In this document: positions 23,476-34,509 of the stretch, piece after piece | Position numbering within the stretch: the stretch's first letter is position 1 | Layout of the letters: each line of letters begins with the position of its first letter | Assembly (NCBI GenBank): GCA_029168955.1 | Contig: JAPDOI010000066.1 | Coordinates: 1,674,501 to 1,738,500 of the forward strand | Direction: 5' to 3' | Length of the DNA: 64,000 nt | Origin: Aplectana chamaeleonis | Taxonomy: Eukaryota; Nematoda; Chromadorea; Rhabditida; Cosmocercidae | The notes under the pieces: model-generated | Told to the model about the DNA's origin: nothing | The model's input: the letters and a program-made list of their open reading frames with translations, nothing else | Database searches by the model: none | Position numbers and translations under genes: made by a program

Positions 23476-24407
23476 CCGATCATTTTTCGCAGGGCTACCG
23501 TAACCCCTCCTTCGGAAATTTTCCAAACGTCAGCCTGGATATGAGCACATCGTTATAGCCAACCATCATCTTTGGGTAATCAATTTCGACCTCCTCAGCC
23601 ACTTCCCGGAGGCTTCTCGAAGAGAGCGGTGTGTAAATGACTGCATACCGCTCCCTCTCCCTTTATATCCCTGCATGTTAGGGCCCCGGTCCAGAGCAGT
23701 GGTGCTATCTGTGCATCACCATCCCCCGCACCCCCGCACTCCCCAACACTTCGCACCCCCCAACACCCCCAACACTCCACCCGGTCGATATATGTATGTT
23801 TAAAATGATGGGAGTGAGGTTGCGAAAATCACTCAGGTGCATCCAACTTCAGATATGACGATCAATTACGTGGCCAACAGGGGATTGCACCCGTTCAGAG
23901 AAATAGTGAAGGAGAGTATGGTGAAGTAACAGGAGGTAGCAGTAAGGCGTTAGCTTTCTAGTGATACGCAATCGTTTCTATCATAGGCCCGCCCACCGAA
24001 GATTTCTCATCCGCCGTCATCCACGTATTGTGCGCTATGGATATCGACCGCGTCGGATACACCGAGTGATTTTCTCCAACTTCACTCGCATCATTTTAAA
24101 CATACGTATCTGACCGAAGGTATGCGGGGATACACTGAGTGATTTTCTCAGCTTCATCTCACCATGTTGTTCATACGTATCGACCGGGTGGGTGTTGAGT
24201 GCGGGGGGATACACCGAGCGATTTTTGCACTCCCCTTTTCAATGCATTCGTGTGTGTATCGACCGGGCTGGAGACGTCGGCTCATCCAACTATGACCGGG
24301 GCCTTATGAGCGTGTGTTATCGTTCGTTATCATGTTTTGTTCAAGAATGAATTACGGTAGCCCTGCCGGAAAAAGTGGATCGCAGCATGGGCGTGCTTTG
24401 GTATTTA

Positions 24408-25912
24408 GATCCCATAACTTTCTGCGGCGTCTTGCTCGTACTTCCACTTGGTCACCTCACAGTTTTTATGGCGTCCAAAGCGTACTTTCATTTGGGTCGC
24501 GTACACTTTCTATGCGGCAAGACATCTACTTTTGCGCCGGCATTTGGGTCCCGCACATCTTTCTACGGCGTCCGACCCACTGTTATTTGGGTCCCACACT
24601 TTCTACGGCGCGTCCGACATACTGTCATTTAGGTCCCACGATTTTTCTACGGCGTCCGACGCACCTCTTATTTGGGTCCCACACGTTTTCTACGGCGTCC
24701 GACGCACTCTCATTTGGGTCCCACACACTTTTACGGCGCCCGACGTACTGTTATTTGGGTCCCACACATTTTCTACGGCGTCCTACGCACTCTCATTTGG
24801 GTCCCCCACATTTTCTACGGCGTCCTACGCACTCTCATTTGGGTCCCACAGACACTTTCTACGGCGTCCGACGCACTGTTATTTGGGTCCCACACATTTT
24901 CTACGTGCGTCCTGAAGCACTGTTATTTGGGTCCCACACACTTTCTACGGCGTCCGACGCTACTCTCATTTGAGTCCACACACTTTCTCTACGGCGTCCG
25001 ACGCACTCTTATTTGGGTCCCACACGGTTTCTACGGCGTCCTACGCACTTCTCATTTGGGTCCCCACACACTTTCTACGGCGTCCTGACGTCTTTGTTAT
25101 TTGGGTCCCACATTTTCTACGGCACGTCCTACGCACTGTTATTTGGGTCCCACACATTTCTACGGCGTCCGGGAAGCACTGTTATTTGGGTCCCACACAC
25201 TTTCTACGGCGTTTTGCGCACTCCTACTGGGGTCCCACTTTCTACGGCGTCCGACGCACTCTCCATTTGGGTCCCACACACCTTTTCACTACGGCGTCCG
25301 ACGCACTGTCATTTGGGTCCCACCACATTTTCATACGGCGTCCGGCCCATCTGCTCTCATTTGGGTCCCACACACTTTCGCGGGGCGTCCGGACGCACTC
25401 TTCGTCATTTGGGTCCCACGTTTTCTACGGCGTCCGGACGCATCCTCATTTGGGTCCCACACACTTTTTACGGGCGCCCGACGTACTCGTTATTTGGGTC
25501 CCACACATTTTCTACGGCGTCCTACGCACTCTCATTTGGGATTCCCACACATTTTCTACGAAAGCGTCCTCACTCTCATTTCAGGGTCCCTGCACACTTT
25601 CTACGGCGTCCGGACGCACTCTCTCATTTGGGTCCCGCACACTTTCTACGGCGTCCGACGCACTGCTATTTGGGTCTTACACGTTTTCTGCGGCGTCCTA
25701 CGCACTCTCATTTGGGTCCCCACACACTTTCCCGGCGTCCGACGCTTTGTTACTTTGGGTCCCACACATTTTCTGCGGCGTCCCACGCACTGTTATTTTG
25801 GGTCCCACGACACTTTCTACGTGCGTTCTGCGCACTCCTACTGGGGTCCCGCACACTTTCTACAGCGTTCTTGCGCACCTACTGGGGTTCCGCACACTAT
25901 CTAAGGCGTTCT
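24408..25912. repeat. 42-bp CTACGGCGTCC satellite, block 2
   Basis: About 35 units of the block-1 type, most reading ATTTGGGTCCCACAC and CTACGGCGTCCGACGCACT. Frequent single-base insertions break the phase, so this block is more diverged than block 3. The stretch 23476-24407 between blocks 1 and 2 holds copies of the GTATCGACCGGG family and no gene. Confidence 0.93.
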
Positions 25913-26505
25913 GTTGATTTCTTCTGATTCACACCGTGGCGAAGCGTTCTAAAAAATACATCCAAGATCCCGCCGTATTGATTGAAGCGTTCAATCCTAA
26001 ACAAATGCCTATCAGTGACGGTGTTTATTTCCATTAGATCATTTTACGAATGAGTATTAAACTGTCGGATGGTTTATAATAACATGTTTTCATGTTTTTG
26101 TCTCCACTTGACCCTCAATTTTGAGGGTCCCGCAAAATTGAGCTACCAACTTCAAATTTTGGTCATGGAGCTAACGGCAATCATAAACAAACTCTTTCTG
26201 GCCAAGAAATCAGCTTTCTAGCTCAACGATGAAAGTGTTCCAACAAGACCATGTACGCCAACTGAAAAAAGGAAGATGAACCCTTTTTCAAGACCAAAAT
26301 CACGTGGTTTTGACAATTTTTCTCGAATCCTCAAGGTAACCATTCCAGACCATTTTTTGAACAGTTATTCAACTTTCTAAAGTATATTAAATGCAAAAGA
26401 ACAGGACTTCCTACAGTTCACTCTGGACCCTTATACTGAGATCAGGGGGTTGCGCGATGGCGAATCAAAGCCAAATCTGGTGAGCGCTTCGCGCTCACCA
26501 CAATT
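25913..26505 (+). other. conserved tail of satellite block 2, ending in a TTC-loop hairpin
   Basis: From about 26060 this sequence parallels the tail of block 3 (31990-32427): GTCGGATGGTTTA, AACATGTTTTCATGTTTT, CCCTCAATTTTGAGGGTCC and AAAATTGAGCT occur in the same order in both. Both end AGCCAAATCT plus a perfect 9-bp stem, here GGTGAGCGC / GCGCTCACC with loop TTC (26479-26499), then CACAATT-type sequence. It is non-coding. Confidence 0.7.
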
Positions 26506-26663
26506 GGAAAACCTGATAAAAGATGCTTGATGCTGCTATCAATCGTTGTTGTTGATGAAATTCTATAAAAAATACTTCGATTGATAGCGTTATTGATCGG
26601 CGGTTCATTTTATTTCTGACTTGAATTTTGAGTGCTCCCCCTCCCGTCTAGGATAGTACCGAA
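26506..26663. mobile_element. right part of a G-tract MITE
   Basis: GATGCTGCTATCAATCG, CGATTGATAGCG and the terminal CCGTCTAGGATAGT match the right two thirds of the MITE at 12929-13126. The left end is absent because the satellite tail ends inside it. A separate left end of this family lies at 27426-27525. Confidence 0.65.
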
Positions 26664-26914
26664 CTCGGCTATAACTTCTGAGTGTATTACATAGTTATAC
26701 CACGGTTAAGAACAAGCGTATCATCCCTTTCTCTGAGGCCGATTCCATCAATTAACGATCGAATTGCTGTTAAATTCTTGTTAGAACAAAGAGGAACAAC
26801 GCTTTACTTCGACATCACAAAGACAACAGGAGCAGCATCTAGTCATCCTGTAGTGTACGCCATGTGTAGGAGTGAGCTGCACTTGCTAACGCCTTCAAAG
26901 ACACCTCCGAACAT

Positions 26915-29900
26915 CTACAGATCCCCAAACAGCAGCTTCTTGATATGCTCCTGAGACATATCATCTTCTGAACCATTTGTCGTCCACGAATAGAACGCCT
27001 TGATCTCGACTTCTATCTTTTTGATCAGCTGCAATCAAATTACTCAATGTGTTAGGACTTTCACTGTAACCACCTACAACTCGTTTACAGAATTTCCAAA
27101 TACAGTGCGGTACCGATTGCCACAAGGGCATGAAATGATGATATCAGTTGCATTTCTATATCAGACCGAATCAACTCTCAAATGAAAGTTGAAAAGCATT
27201 TATGGCTCCGTGGCAATCGGTACCGCACGGTATTTCGCGTCTAGTCTAGTTTACATTTTTGTCCTTGCTGTAGTCCACAGGTTCATATGGCGGAGGTGGT
27301 TCCCGGCGAACAGATCCTACGGACGACGATCTCACCAAGGCCGACTTAGGCACTGAAGTTTGATTGAGTTATTGTGTAAATCACCGAACACACCTTTCTT
27401 GCACACCGGAAATAGAGGTCGGGGCTCTATCCTATGGGGGGGGGCACACAAGTAATCAAGTAAAAGTCAAAAATGAATGAACCACCAGTAGATAACGCTA
27501 TCAATCCAAGTATTTCTATAGAATTTGATCAACAACTCAGGTACTCAGGGCGACGGCCGGCGAACCTCTGTGCCAAAAACGACGGCCGGCGCCCCACATT
27601 TCGAGGGAGCCGGCCAGCGGCGTACCATGCTGCATGCGACGCACACGCAGCGCGGATATTGGCTCGCCCGCGAGCCACAAAACACGCCACGCCATCTTCG
27701 ATTCGGGCGATTGGAAAGAAAATTGATGGTGATCACGTGTTAACGTGCTTATCACGTGCACAGCCGGTATAAAAGGCGCCTTAATCCACTCGAGTCCTCA
27801 TTCGGCATTCTAATGCCGGCCCTGGAAGGTGACTTCGAGTCACTCTCCGGAGGCCAGCATAATTTTGACCGCTGAGTGGATAGGGGTATCCCCACGGCTG
27901 GGGCGGGAGGGGGGGTGATCGCCGCGATCCGCGGGGAGGGTGGTTCCTCGCCGCAGACTGCGGCGGACCAAGGCGGGGCGTTTCTCCGCCGTGGACCAGG
28001 CGTGACATGCTGGAGGTAAATAATGATATAAATAATGATCGCGGGCCATCTGGTAAGGCCGGGATCATACTTCCCGCGACCAGCGACGGCGAAAGTGCAC
28101 ATCAGGCATATGGATTTTCGGTCGATATGGATGGTAAGCGTTGAGTCGCGTCGCTCGTCGCTGGAAGTATGATCCCGGACTAAAGGTCGACGGGGCGTCG
28201 ACATGAGGCTGGCCGGCGAACCAAAAGCGGGCGGCCCGAGAACGGAGACCGCGGGCCAGCTGGGAAAGGATCGCGGGCCGTCACCCTGAGTCCCTGAAAA
28301 CAATGACTGGTAGCAGTATCAAACATCTCTTATCAGGTGTGGTTCATTTCATTTCTGAAATATATGAAATTTCTAAAAGTTTAGCTTCCTGGCAAAAGTA
28401 ATGATTTGGCAATGGTATAATTTCAAGAAATCAGAAAGTTGAAAAAAATTTGAAAAAAAACGTCTTGAAATATCTTTAAAAATGATTTGGCGCAAAATAA
28501 CCACAAGTAATGAAAAAACTGTGAAATGTAGTGAAATGATTGACATCGGATTTGGCGGTCAGTCGTAGGCCAACTTTTTATAAGTAGTGACAGACGAGGT
28601 ATAGGATTTTACAAGCTTCTCCGTCAAATTTATCAAAGCTAAATCAAGCGCGCAACGGAAACCTTAAAACATTTCATTGAAGCTGTAATACGGAATTCAG
28701 GGTGGGTCAAGCTATGTAAACGTAACGCTCAGATCCGATGCGCGCTTGATTTAGCTTTGATAACTTTAACGGAGAAGCTTGTAAAATCCTATACCTCGTC
28801 TGTCACTACTTATAAAAAGTTGGCCTACGACTGACCGCCAAATCCGATGTCAATCATTTCACTACATTTCACAGTTTTTTCATTACTTGTGGTTATTTTG
28901 CGCCAAATCATTTTTAAAGATATTTCAAGACGTTTTTTTTTCAAATTTTTTTCAACTTTTTGATTTCTTGAAATTATACCATTGCCAAATCATTACTTTT
29001 GCCAGGAAGCTAAACTTTTAGAAATTTCATATATTTTTCCCAAAGGTTCCCATTTTGACCTGATTTTTGTTTAGCGATTCCCATTTTGGAGAGGCGAAAC
29101 CTCTTATGACAGCTTTCGCCTTCCGTAAATAATGAAATTGGTACGAATCGGTGTTGTCTGAGAACCATAACTCCAAAAAATTGTGACCCGCAACCATAAA
29201 AAACGACCCTCGCTTTCCCATTGGGGGCCCGCACACTTTCGACGGCGTCCCGCGCATTCCCACTGGGTTACCGCACACCTTCTACGGCGTCCAGCGCATT
29301 CCCACTGAGGGCCCGCACACTTTCTACGGCGTCCTGCGTACTCCCACTGGGCCCCCACACTTTCTACGGCGTCCCGCGCACTTCCATTGGGGGCCCGCAC
29401 ACTTTCTGCGGCGTCCTGCGCTTTCCCACTGGGTTACCGCACACCTTCTACGGCGTCCTGCGCATTCCCACTGTGGTCCCGCACACTTTCTACGGCGTCC
29501 TGCGCATTCCCACTGTGGTCCCGCACACTTTCTACGGCGTCCTGCGTACTCCCACTGGGGCCCCCACACTTTCTACGGCGTCCTGCGCACTCCCACTGGT
29601 GGCCCGCACACTTTCTGCGGCGTCCTACGCATTCCCACTGGGTTACCGCACACCTTCTACGGCGTCCTGCGCATTCCCACTGTGGTCCCGCACACTTTCT
29701 ACGGCGTCCTGCGCACTCCCACTGGGGTCCCGCACACTTTCTACGGCGTCCTGCGCACTCCCACTGGGGTCCCGCACACTTTCTACGGCGTCCTGCGCAC
29801 TCCCACTGGGGTCCCGCACACTTTCTACGGCGTCCTGCGCACTCCCACTGGGGTCCCGCACACTTTCTACGGCGTCCTGCGCACTCCCACTGGGGTCCCG

Positions 29901-32900
29901 CACACTTTATACGGCGTCCTGCGCACTCCCACTGGGGTCCCGCACACTTTCTACGGTGTCCTGCGCACTCCCAGTGGGGTCCCGCACATTTCTACGGCGT
30001 CCTGCGCACTCCCACTGGGGTCCCGCACACTTTCTACGGCGTCCTGCGCACTCCCACCGGGGTCCCGCACACTTCTACGGCGTCCTGCGCACTCCCACTG
30101 GGGTCCCGCACACTTTCTACGTCGTCCTGCGCACTCCCACTGGGGTCCCGCACACTTTCTACGGCGTCCTGCGCACTCCCACTGGGGTCCCGCACACTTT
30201 ATACGGCGTCCTGCGCACTCCCACTGAGGGCCCGCACACTTTCTACGGCGTCCCGCGCATTCCCACTGGGTTACCGCACACCTTCTACGGCGTCCAGCGC
30301 ATTCCCACTGAGGGCCCGCACACTTTCTACGGCGTCCTGCGCACTCCCACTGGGTTACCGCACACTTTCTACGGCGTCCTGCGCACTCCCACTGGGCTCC
30401 CGCACACTTTCTACGGCGTCCTGCGCACTCCCACTGGGGTCCCGCACACTTTCTACGGCGTCCTGCGCACTCCCACTGGGGTCCCGCACACTTTCTACGG
30501 CGTCCTGCGCACTCCCACTGGTGTCCCGCACACTTTCTACGGCGTCCTGCGCACTCCCACTGGGGTCCCGCACATTTTCTGCGGCGTCCTGCGCACTCCC
30601 ACTGGGGTTCCGCACACTTTCTACGGCGTCCTGCACTCCCACTGGGGTCCCGCATACTTTCTACGGCGTCCTGCGCACTCCCACTGGGGTCCCGCACACT
30701 TTCTACGTCGTCCTGCGCACTCCCACTGGGGTCCCGCACACTTTCTACGGCGTCCTGCGCACTCCCACTGGGGTCCCGCATACTTTCTACGGCGTCCTGC
30801 GCACTCCCACTGGGGTCCCGCACACTTTCTACGGCGTCCTGCGCACTCCCACTGGGGTCCCGCACACTTTCTACGTCGTCCTGCGCACTCCCACTGGCGT
30901 CCCGCACACTTTCTACGGCGTCCTGCGCACTCCACTGGGGTCCCGCACACCTTTCTACGGCGTCCTGCGCACTCCACTGGGGTCCCGCACACTTTCTACG
31001 GCGTCCTGCGCACTCCCACTGGGGTCCCGCACACTTTCTACGGCGTCCTGCACTCCCACTGGGGTCCCGCACACTTTCTACGGCGTCCTGCGCACTCCCA
31101 CTGGGGTCCCGCACACTTTCTACGGCGTCCTGCGCACTCCCACTGGGGTCCCGCACACTTTCTACGGCGTCCTGCGCACTCCCACTGGGGTCCCGCACAC
31201 TTTCTACGGCGTCCTGCGCACTCCCACTGGGGTCCCGCACATACTTTCTACGGCGTCCTGCGCACCCCACTGGTGTCCCGCACACTTTCTACGGCGTCCT
31301 GCGCACTCCCACTGGGGTCCCGCACACTTTCTACGGCGTCCTGCGCACTCCACTGGGGTCCCTGCACACTTTCTACGGCGTCCTGCGCACTCCCACTGGG
31401 GTCCCGCACTTTCTACGGCGTCCTGCGCTCCACTGGGGTTCCCGCACACTTTCTACGGCGTCCTGCGCACTCCCACTGGGGTCCCGCACACTTTCTACGG
31501 CGTCCTGCGCACTCCCACTGGGGTCCCGCACACTTTCTACGGTGTCCTGCGCACTCCCACTGGCCTCCCGCACCCTTTCTACGGCGTCCTGCGCACTCCC
31601 ACTGGGGTCCGCACACTTTCTACGGCGTCCTGCGCACTCCCACTGGGGTCCCGCACACTTTATACGGCGTCCTGCGCACTCCCACTGGGGTCCCGCACAC
31701 TTTCTACGGCGTCCTGCGCACTCCCACTGGGGTCCCGCACACTTTCTACGGCGTCCTGCGCACTCCCACTGGGGTCCCGCACACTTTCTACGGCGTCCTG
31801 CGCACTCCCACTGGGGTCCCGCACACTTTCTACGGCGTCCTACGCACTCCCACTGGGGTCCCGCACACTTTCTACGGCGTCCTGCGCACTCCTCAAATCC
31901 TATTTACACCAGCCGTCTCAAAGAGAGAACAATCTTGGCCGGAAGCCTATCATTAGCTGTGTTGTTCTTCATTAGTTCATTTTCGAAGCTCAGAGAACGT
32001 CGGATGGTTTACAATAACATGTTTTCATGTTTTTACTCGTCCTGACCCTCAATTTTGAGGGTCCGCTAAAATTGAGCTTTCAACTCCAAAATTGAATAGG
32101 AGCTAGCTGCATCCATTTCCAGCCTCCTGCCAAAAAATTAGCTTCCTAGCTCAATTTTAACTGGTTACACAAGGTCGTGAACGCCGTCTGAAAAAAAAGG
32201 AGATTAACAGTTTTTCGATCAAAATCACATGGTTTTCGCCATTTTTCTCGAGCGCCAAGAAACGATTCCAAACCATTTTTTGGTACATGTACCAACTTTT
32301 TACGCTCTTTCCAATGGAGAAAACACTGCATCTCCACAGCTACTCTGAACGCTGATTTTGGAATCGCAGAGTTGCGCATGGCTGAGTTAAAGCCAAATCT
32401 GGTGCGCGCTTCGCGCGCACCACAATTTACTTGAGTGTCCCCCCCCCTTAGGATAGAGCCGAGGTCGGTTAAAGATCTACGCATGCACTTCCTTCATGGT
32501 CGCTCGACCTATTGCGGTTGCGCCGTCCTTATCGCAACAAAAATTCTTGTCCACAATCGCAGACAACCGTTTTCGCGCACGCAACTTGAAGATAACCGCG
32601 CTAGGACGAAGAATAATCGCGCCGCGACTTCAGTGTCTCAGCATGGTGTTTGAGCTGCATGCTGCATCTGCGGTTGTCTGCGACTGCGAACCAGAATTTG
32701 CTTCCGATTAGAACAATATTTCGCTTACGTCTGATCTGCAGACATGTTGCGTCTTTTGAAGTGGATCATGACTCTGCACATTTTTTTTTCGAGAAATGGA
32801 TTAGAATGCAAAATGGAGTGGGTAGCTGAGATAGGTAGCTAAACCATCTGTGGGAGCGAAAAAAAACGTTTCAAGGCGACATTATAAAATGTGGCGATGA

Positions 32901-34382
32901 ATGAGTAAGGCGCTATTCATACTACTCAACGCCAGCGCGACACGCGTGTGCCGCGCTGGCGTGGCGTTTGTGTATGAATGGATCCACGCCCCACCCGCGC
33001 GGCACACACGTGCCGCGCTGGCGTGACGTTTGTGTATAAATGGCTTGACGCCCTGCCCGCGCCGCACCCGCGTCACGCTCCGCCACGGCGTCGACGCAGG
33101 AAGATTCATACTGCCACCCGGAACGCCTTGGCGTTTTCATCCACTGATATTATTTATCGATCGTCTCATTCATTCCAGCTTCACCGCTCCGCCATGGCGT
33201 CGCCGCTGGAGTATTCACTGTCTCCGCAAGCGCGGCTCGCGCGTCACGCGCGTAGAAAGTATTCATACACAAACGCCACGCCAGTGCGGCACGCGCGTGC
33301 CGCGCTGGCGTTGAGTAGTATGAATAGCGCCTAAGATCGTGTGAGATTGCATGAAACAGGCAGACCGGCGACCAATTATATGAATTCGGTCATGAATCGA
33401 CACAGGCGGACTCGGACGCGAAGAAAACGGCAACGAGAGAAGAGATCGGATAAAACTGGTCATTCTGGGTTCGAGCAGTGGACGAGCGCTGCGCCTCTTC
33501 TCCAGAGTCTTTCTCCTTGCCTGCGACGTTTTTTTTTCACTATTGCTAGGGCTGTTTTGTGTTGAACAATTTGCTGCCTTTTAGGTCATTGCTGTTTCGT
33601 CGTGACTCATTTGTTTACGCCATAAATAATCACAATTGAGCGTGTGATCTCATTGTTTGGTTTGTTTCTGGGATATTTGAGAACTTGTGTTGTTTTTTCC
33701 AAGTTTCGCGAGTGCGCCAATTTTACTTCTCACCAGATTTTTTCGGTGTAGGCGTATGAATAACTGGTGGAGGCCGTTTAGTCCCGGAGCTAACAACGAC
33801 TGGTGGACCACGTTTCGTAGAACCTGACACGGTCTGAACATAAACGTTATTTATCTCAGCACAAACAAAATCCCACGGATGATTTTGTTCAAACTGACCG
33901 AGTCCTTGGAAACGCTTTCTGCGTACTCGTTTGCAAAGCGATACCGACCTGCAGGAGCATCCGATGATGGAGTAGCGACAAACAGTGATTGGCGTCGAAG
34001 CTAAAGAAGCTCTTCAAAAGGCTACCTACTGTGCCATATCCCTTCGAAAACGACTCACGTCTTCTCTGAAATCCATCCATGGTTCGTAGAGCTCTTCGCC
34101 ATGTTTGGGTTTCTAAAAGACGTTGTGGCTTTGTCTCGACTGTACCACAGGTAATAATCATTTCTTCGACTGCGCCATGACCCCAACTAGGCCGCGCCTC
34201 CGCCGTGGTCCCGAAATCAGTCGCAACTCTGCTTCGATTGTTCCGCGATTCTTCCCTTCATAGAACATCCGCCTCGTGTCAGGATCTACTTAACGTGCTA
34301 CCGCGTTTTTCGAAGGTTCACTTGTCGAGGGGCAGCTACCGGCTGTTTTTTCAACCGAAACTTAGCTGACTTAGTTGGTTCT
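26915..34382 (-). CDS. unrecognised basic, proline-rich protein; seven exons, 5' end not found
   Basis: Exons in transcript order: 34302-34382, 34171-34255, 34059-34112, 33899-34000, 33734-33833, 27255-27352, 26915-27028. All joins keep frame. The best splice signals are GAC|GTGAGT, TCG|GTCAGT, TTCTTTAG, TATGTTCAG and TTGATTGCAG; GCA|GTCGAA at 34171 is weak. Visible product, about 210 residues: FRLKKQPVAAPRQVNLRK, KPKHGEELYEPWMDFRED, RYRFANEYAESVSKDS, KRPPPVIHTPTPKKS, REPPPPYEPVDYSKDKN (a PPxY WW-binding motif) and the end SQEHIKKLLFGDL. No family or catalytic domain is recognised. A possible start exon (39663-39686, MKKAQPQL then GTGAGT) is unproven and needs another exon to restore phase. 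Intron 5 is 6.4 kb and contains satellite block 3. Further small exons may lie in it. Confidence 0.6.
27103..27230. mobile_element. Tc1/mariner-type MITE in the last intron of the gene at 26915-34382
   Basis: CAGTGCGGTACCGATTGCC at the left and the inverted CCGTGCGGTACCGATTGCC at the right are flanked by TA on each side (27101-27102 and 27231-27232). It makes up over half of the 226-bp intron. It is non-coding. Confidence 0.8.
28057..28180. mobile_element. PIF/Harbinger-type MITE with TAA duplication
   Basis: GGCCGGGATCATACTTCC and the inverted GTCCGGGATCATACTTCC bound 124 bp and continue inward with GCGACCAGCGAC / GCGACGAGCGAC. TAA flanks both sides (28054-28056 and 28181-28183). The surrounding interval 27530-28357 is GC-rich and shows no gene. 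Confidence 0.82.
28358..29034. repeat. nearly perfect inverted repeat, arms about 297 bp
   Basis: The left arm (28358-28655) and right arm (28738-29034) are almost identical in inverted orientation. Shared blocks run from AAATTTCTAAAAGTTTAGC through GGCGGTCAGTCGTAGGCC to GCTAAATCAAGCGCGC. The spacer is about 80 bp. A transcript across it would form a long double-stranded RNA. It lies in the 6.4-kb intron of the gene at 26915-34382, immediately before satellite block 3. Confidence 0.92.
29215..31897. repeat. 42-bp CTACGGCGTCC satellite, block 3
   Basis: About 63 units of GCGCACTCCCACTGGGGTC plus CCGCACACTTTCTACGGC plus GTCCT, 42 bp. The left edge contains variants with GGGTTACCGCACACC and GAGGGCCCGCAC. 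Units are far more uniform than in block 2, suggesting recent amplification. Frames of 911 and 862 codons are open at once in overlapping phases because the period is a multiple of three. The block is intronic to the gene at 26915-34382. Confidence 0.96.
31898..32427 (+). other. conserved tail of satellite block 3, ending in a TTC-loop hairpin
   Basis: The sequence parallels the block-2 tail and ends AGCCAAATCT plus the perfect stem GGTGCGCGC / GCGCGCACC with loop TTC (32401-32421). It then runs into CACAATTT and, within about 10 bp, the right terminus of a G-tract MITE. No gene overlaps it apart from the enclosing intron. Confidence 0.7.
32909..33331. mobile_element. PIF/Harbinger-type MITE with 70-bp termini and TAA duplication
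   Basis: GGCGCTATTCATACTACTC at the left and the inverted copy at the right stay matched for about 70 bp through ACGCCAGCGCG and GGCGTTTGTGTATGAAT. TAA flanks at 32906-32908 and 33332-33334. The interior contains further GCCACGCCAGYGCGGCACG-like copies. It lies in the long intron of the gene at 26915-34382. Confidence 0.88.
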
Positions 34383-34509
34383 CTGAATGACAACCGAGTT
34401 GCCGCGAAACTGCTTTTTAGTCCGTTATATGCATAAGTTTAGAAAAACTAATATCGACTTTCTGAGTGGATTGAAAAGTAGGGGAATCAACGGCAAAAGC
34501 TTCGCCCTA

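Noticed and set aside
27764..27780. GGTATAAAAGGCGCC, a good TATA box on the plus strand
   Set aside because: No plus-strand gene follows, and the site lies inside an intron of a minus-strand gene among GC-rich repeats.
29221..31975. Open frames of 911 and 862 codons encoding a 14-residue repeat
   Set aside because: They overlap in different phases over a 42-bp satellite. A period divisible by three with no stop in the unit opens all such frames. There is no start context, no splice logic and no composition change at the frame ends.
33889..34161. Unspliced 90-codon minus-strand frame over 33889-34161
   Set aside because: It is a shadow. The spliced exons in another frame have strong donors and acceptors and continue in phase on both sides.
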